A DNA stretch of 64,000 nucleotides, taken from NCBI RefSeq assembly GCF_900100705.1, contig NZ_FNCH01000007.1, forward strand, positions 197,244 through 261,243, read 5' to 3'. This DNA comes from Pedobacter terrae (GTDB lineage Bacteria > Bacteroidota > Bacteroidia > Sphingobacteriales > Sphingobacteriaceae). Position numbers and translations under genes: made by a program. The notes beneath the pieces are model-generated. The model had not been told where the DNA came from. It worked only from the letters and a program-made list of their open reading frames with translations, and ran no database searches. This document shows positions 61,791 through 64,000 of this stretch, piece after piece (position 1 is the first letter of the stretch; every line of letters starts with the position of its first letter).

Positions 61791-62126
61791 ATGAGCGACT
61801 TGTAGAATCGATGCATTTCCGCGTAGCTAGGCCTTAGCACCATATCTCCGTTCTGCTTAAATCCGGCCTAACAAATTTTTCGGGCTCCACTGACCAAGCC
61901 ATCCCACTGGCTTCGAAAGAAAAATTTTCAGCCGGTGTTTTATTAATGGTTTTTCATGGTTTTCATTTGTATTAATGAGCTCGGCAATGCCTCGGTTTTG
62001 TTTCTTTTTGACATCAAAAAGAAAGAGCCTTCGGCGGCGGCGAGCCGAGGCAAGACCGCGCGTAGGATAAGAGAATACCATTGTACGTCACTCATATTGA
62101 TTTTAAACAATTTAATTATCCCTCAG
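61791..62126 (-). repeat. Dispersed repeat, copy 2, with a 55-60 bp insertion
   Basis: Inverted copy of 53766-54047. On the minus strand it runs from CTGAGGGATAATTAAATTG to TACAAGTCGCTCATT. About 60 bases (61940-61998), including CATTAATACAAATGAAAACC, are inserted next to the TCAAAAAGAAA hairpin. The other parts align with few mismatches. Confidence 0.85.
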
Positions 62127-62502
62127 GGTGACGACCGTTCATGCAAAGTACCAATGAACCCAAATTAAAGCACATTATTAATCGAACTCAGGTTAATAGC
62201 TACTTCGTGGTCAGCATCTTTTTAGCAGGAAAGATCCTGAAATAAATTACCTTCTGTGAACTCGCTAAAGCTCGGTTCAGGGTGACCGCCTCTTAATCAA
62301 AAAGCCGATATAAGCTAACGAGAGACAATATTTTAATCGAGCTCAGGTAAATAAATTCTGGAAAACGAGCATATCCGTTTCTGTAACTTTATTTCGTTTT
62401 AGTTACGGGAACGATTGCATAGATATATATGATTTATCATACATTGTTGTATTTTAATTTTTAATTTCATGTTTAGTATTAACCAAATATAATTCTACAA
62501 AC
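62127..62502. repeat. Gene-free stretch with REP-like fragments
   Basis: GAAAGATCCTGAAATAAATT and CTCGCTAAAGCTCGGTTCAG with GGGTGACCGCC near 62230-62290 belong to the CCTGAA...TTCAGG type. Near 62300-62340 AAAAAGCCGATATAAGCTAA and TTAATCGAGCTCAGGT are short repeats of 62170-62200. No gene. Confidence 0.5.
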
Positions 62503-63405
62503 ATGAAAAAGAATTCAGGTATTCTCGTACTCGGGATGGCTATTGCATTGTTCGGATGCAAGAAAGACAACACTACAATGGCTGATGTTGCAGATGGCCA
62601 ATCCATCGTCCAGCCAAATAAAATGGAGCTTGCAGCTGCGGCGGTAAGTGCTACAGTATCTACTGAGGCTGCTTTAAAAACTGCCATATCAAATGCACAA
62701 CCAGGTGATGTCATCACCGTGAGCGGTACCATTTATCTCACCAGCACGCTTCAATTACTTAAAAGTGGTACATCCAGTTCAAAAATTAATTTTACCGGAG
62801 GCATATTGGATTGTTCGGGTATTTCTGGCGCCAACTGGGGAGTCAAGGTAAACGGAAGCTACTGGAATATTACGAATATGACCATCCGAAATGCGCCCGA
62901 CTGTGGGATAGTTTTCCAGACAGGTGGCTATAATTATGTGAATAAGGTAACGACGCATGGAAATAAAGATTCAGGACTTCAGATTTATAACGGCGGTCAC
63001 CACAACAGCATCAATAATTCTACTTCTTATGATAATTATGACGTAGCCAACGGTGGTGAAAATGCAGATGGTTATGCCTGTAAATTATCTGCCGGTGCAG
63101 GTAATCAGTTTAATTCCTGTAATGCCTACCACAATTCTGATGATGGATGGGATTTATACGGACAACCTTATACTGTGGTAATCAATAATTGTACGGCCAC
63201 CAATAATGGTTATGGGACCAATGGTGATGGAAATGGTTTCAAACTGGGTAGTGCTGGACAAAACGTTCCGCATACCGTTACCAATTGCACGGCCAACAAT
63301 AACAAAGGAAGCGGTTACGACGGAAATGGAAACGCCGGCCACATCACTACCACCGGTAGCGGCGGCTCTGGTAATGTAAAGGGGCTTTTCAACCGGATTA
63401 ATTAG
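62503..63405 (+). CDS. Parallel beta-helix lipoprotein, pectate-lyase-9-like
   Basis: The 300-residue protein has a lipoprotein signal (ALFGCKK, Cys near residue 19), a linker, and right-handed beta-helix turns from about residue 60. The set ADGYACKLSAGAGNQF, NSDDGWDLYG and GDGNGFKLGSAG resembles the calcium-binding aspartates and catalytic lysine region of family PL9 pectate lyases. It may cut pectin or a related polyuronate at the cell surface. It is shorter than typical PL9 enzymes, and no carbohydrate-uptake genes adjoin it in the window. Confidence 0.8.
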   Translation: MKKNSGILVLGMAIALFGCKKDNTTMADVADGQSIVQPNKMELAAAAVSATVSTEAALKTAISNAQPGDVITVSGTIYLTSTLQLLKSGTSSSKINFTGGILDCSGISGANWGVKVNGSYWNITNMTIRNAPDCGIVFQTGGYNYVNKVTTHGNKDSGLQIYNGGHHNSINNSTSYDNYDVANGGENADGYACKLSAGAGNQFNSCNAYHNSDDGWDLYGQPYTVVINNCTATNNGYGTNGDGNGFKLGSAGQNVPHTVTNCTANNNKGSGYDGNGNAGHITTTGSGGSGNVKGLFNRIN

Positions 63406-63422
63406 AATTATCCTCTCATTGC

Positions 63423-63454
63423 AAGGTTCAGTTGGAAACAGCTGGACCTTTTTT
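63423..63454 (+). terminator. Intrinsic terminator of the beta-helix gene
   Basis: AAGGTTCAG and CTGGACCTT pair around an eight-to-fourteen-base loop, followed by TTTTTT. Confidence 0.85.
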
Positions 63455-63894
63455 GTTATGTTAAATTTAGATTTTGTGTGTAGCGTAAGGGGTACATTGT
63501 TTTTTTGGAAAGCAATTGCAGTGATGCTTAGGTTGAAGCAGTCCCGCCATTCGCTATAGGCCCGATGAAGAATCGGGCGCTGCCGCTGCTGTCGGGTTTA
63601 AGTGGCCTGGTTCTTTTAAGAAACAATGTTTTCTAGCCAACACTTATAAAATAGAGATTCTTAGAATGAGGTTAGCTCACTTCAAAAAGATAGGCAAGAT
63701 CGAAATTGGTTCCCGATATTTATCTTTCGTGTTGGCAAATTTATATCAGTGATTGTTTTTTTAGTAAGAAATCGTCATCTCCGTAGCGGAGAGATCTTTT
63801 AGTCCAGTTCAAAGATCTCTCCCCGCCTGTACGGGCAGGCACTAAGCTTTGCTACGGTCGTATTCTAGGTTTACCACAATTGCAAATTTATTTT
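63455..63894. repeat. Gene-free stretch with two dispersed elements
   Basis: At 63537-63600, CAGTCCCGCCATTCGC, GGCCCGATGAAGAATCGGGC and GCTGCCGCTGCTGTCGGGTT match the type near 41020. At 63770-63865, CGTCATCTCCGTAGCGGAGAG and CCCCGCCTGTACGGGCAGGC match the type near 20640. No gene seen. Confidence 0.65.
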
Positions 63895-63930
63895 AAGAAA
63901 AACTCTTTTTTGGAGTTTTTCTTATTTTTT
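63895..63930 (+). terminator. Orphan hairpin terminator near the window end
   Basis: AAGAAAAACTC-TTTTTTG-GAGTTTTTCTT with a TATTTTTT tail. Nothing annotated ends just before it in the window; on the minus strand it could serve a gene lying beyond the right edge. Confidence 0.65.
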
Positions 63931-64000
63931 ATGATGCTCTCCTATAATTCTCGACATACATTTCTCCTCTCTTGACAAGTGAGAACATTCTTAAAATCAG

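Overview
The window looks like chromosome of a Bacteroidota bacterium, most likely Sphingobacteriaceae and close to Pedobacter. The evidence is the AT-rich base composition, a short primary sigma factor, promoters of the TTTG-N18/20-TAnnTTTG type instead of -35/-10 boxes, no obvious Shine-Dalgarno sites, and families typical of the phylum (DUF4290, DUF4254, DUF2851, DUF4173, an exosortase with an MSEP-CTERM protein, short AMP nucleosidase). Most of it is ordinary core genome. No phage, integrase, transposase or CRISPR array was seen.

Layout. 1-11825: five consecutive two-module MacB/FtsX-type ABC permeases (the first cut by the window edge) and one ATPase. 11880-14215: a helical-backbone metal-binding protein, a small lipoprotein and twin tRNA-Leu(TAG) genes. 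14341-19063: trigger factor, an S23-like four-helix-bundle gene, clpP, clpX and AMP nucleosidase. 19590-24334: a small ABC module, rpoD, a DUF2975/HTH pair and sucC. 24769-31404 (minus strand): an exosortase/MSEP-CTERM locus with its own small winged-helix regulator and two matching operator-like sites. 31695-38200: lolD-like ATPase, a pre-ATP-grasp protein, a HAD-like protein, an S41 protease, dprA and a cystathionine beta-synthase-type enzyme. 38690-46669: murA/DUF4290, a large REP-like tandem array, a phosphatase/GT9/DUF4254 group and polX. 46755-53665: a frameshifted lipoprotein, sppA, folK, pssA, rho and pyrF. 54484-64000: a possible toxin-antitoxin pair, DUF2851, a PspC-like protein, an ankyrin protein, ftsK, lolA and a pectate-lyase-like lipoprotein.

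The least explained content is between the genes. At least 18 gene junctions carry short-period, word-like degenerate repeats, each junction with its own word. Examples are CAACCTT/AAGGTGG, CCCTAAA, GCTTTAGTCTTT, CATTCATTCAATAA, CAGTTTTCAGTTGG and GGCGCATAGCGC. Many are arranged as purine-rich then pyrimidine-rich arms that could form long imperfect hairpins, and they touch stop or start codons. A 1.4-kb array with a 600-bp higher-order period, a 190-bp tandem array and an inverted pair of roughly 300-bp dispersed repeats also occur.

Three single-base losses are suggested: in the MSEP-CTERM gene, in a lipoprotein gene, and possibly at the start of a small membrane-protein gene. These are either real decay or assembly errors. 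Everything was read by eye; family names rest on remembered motifs, with no database search.
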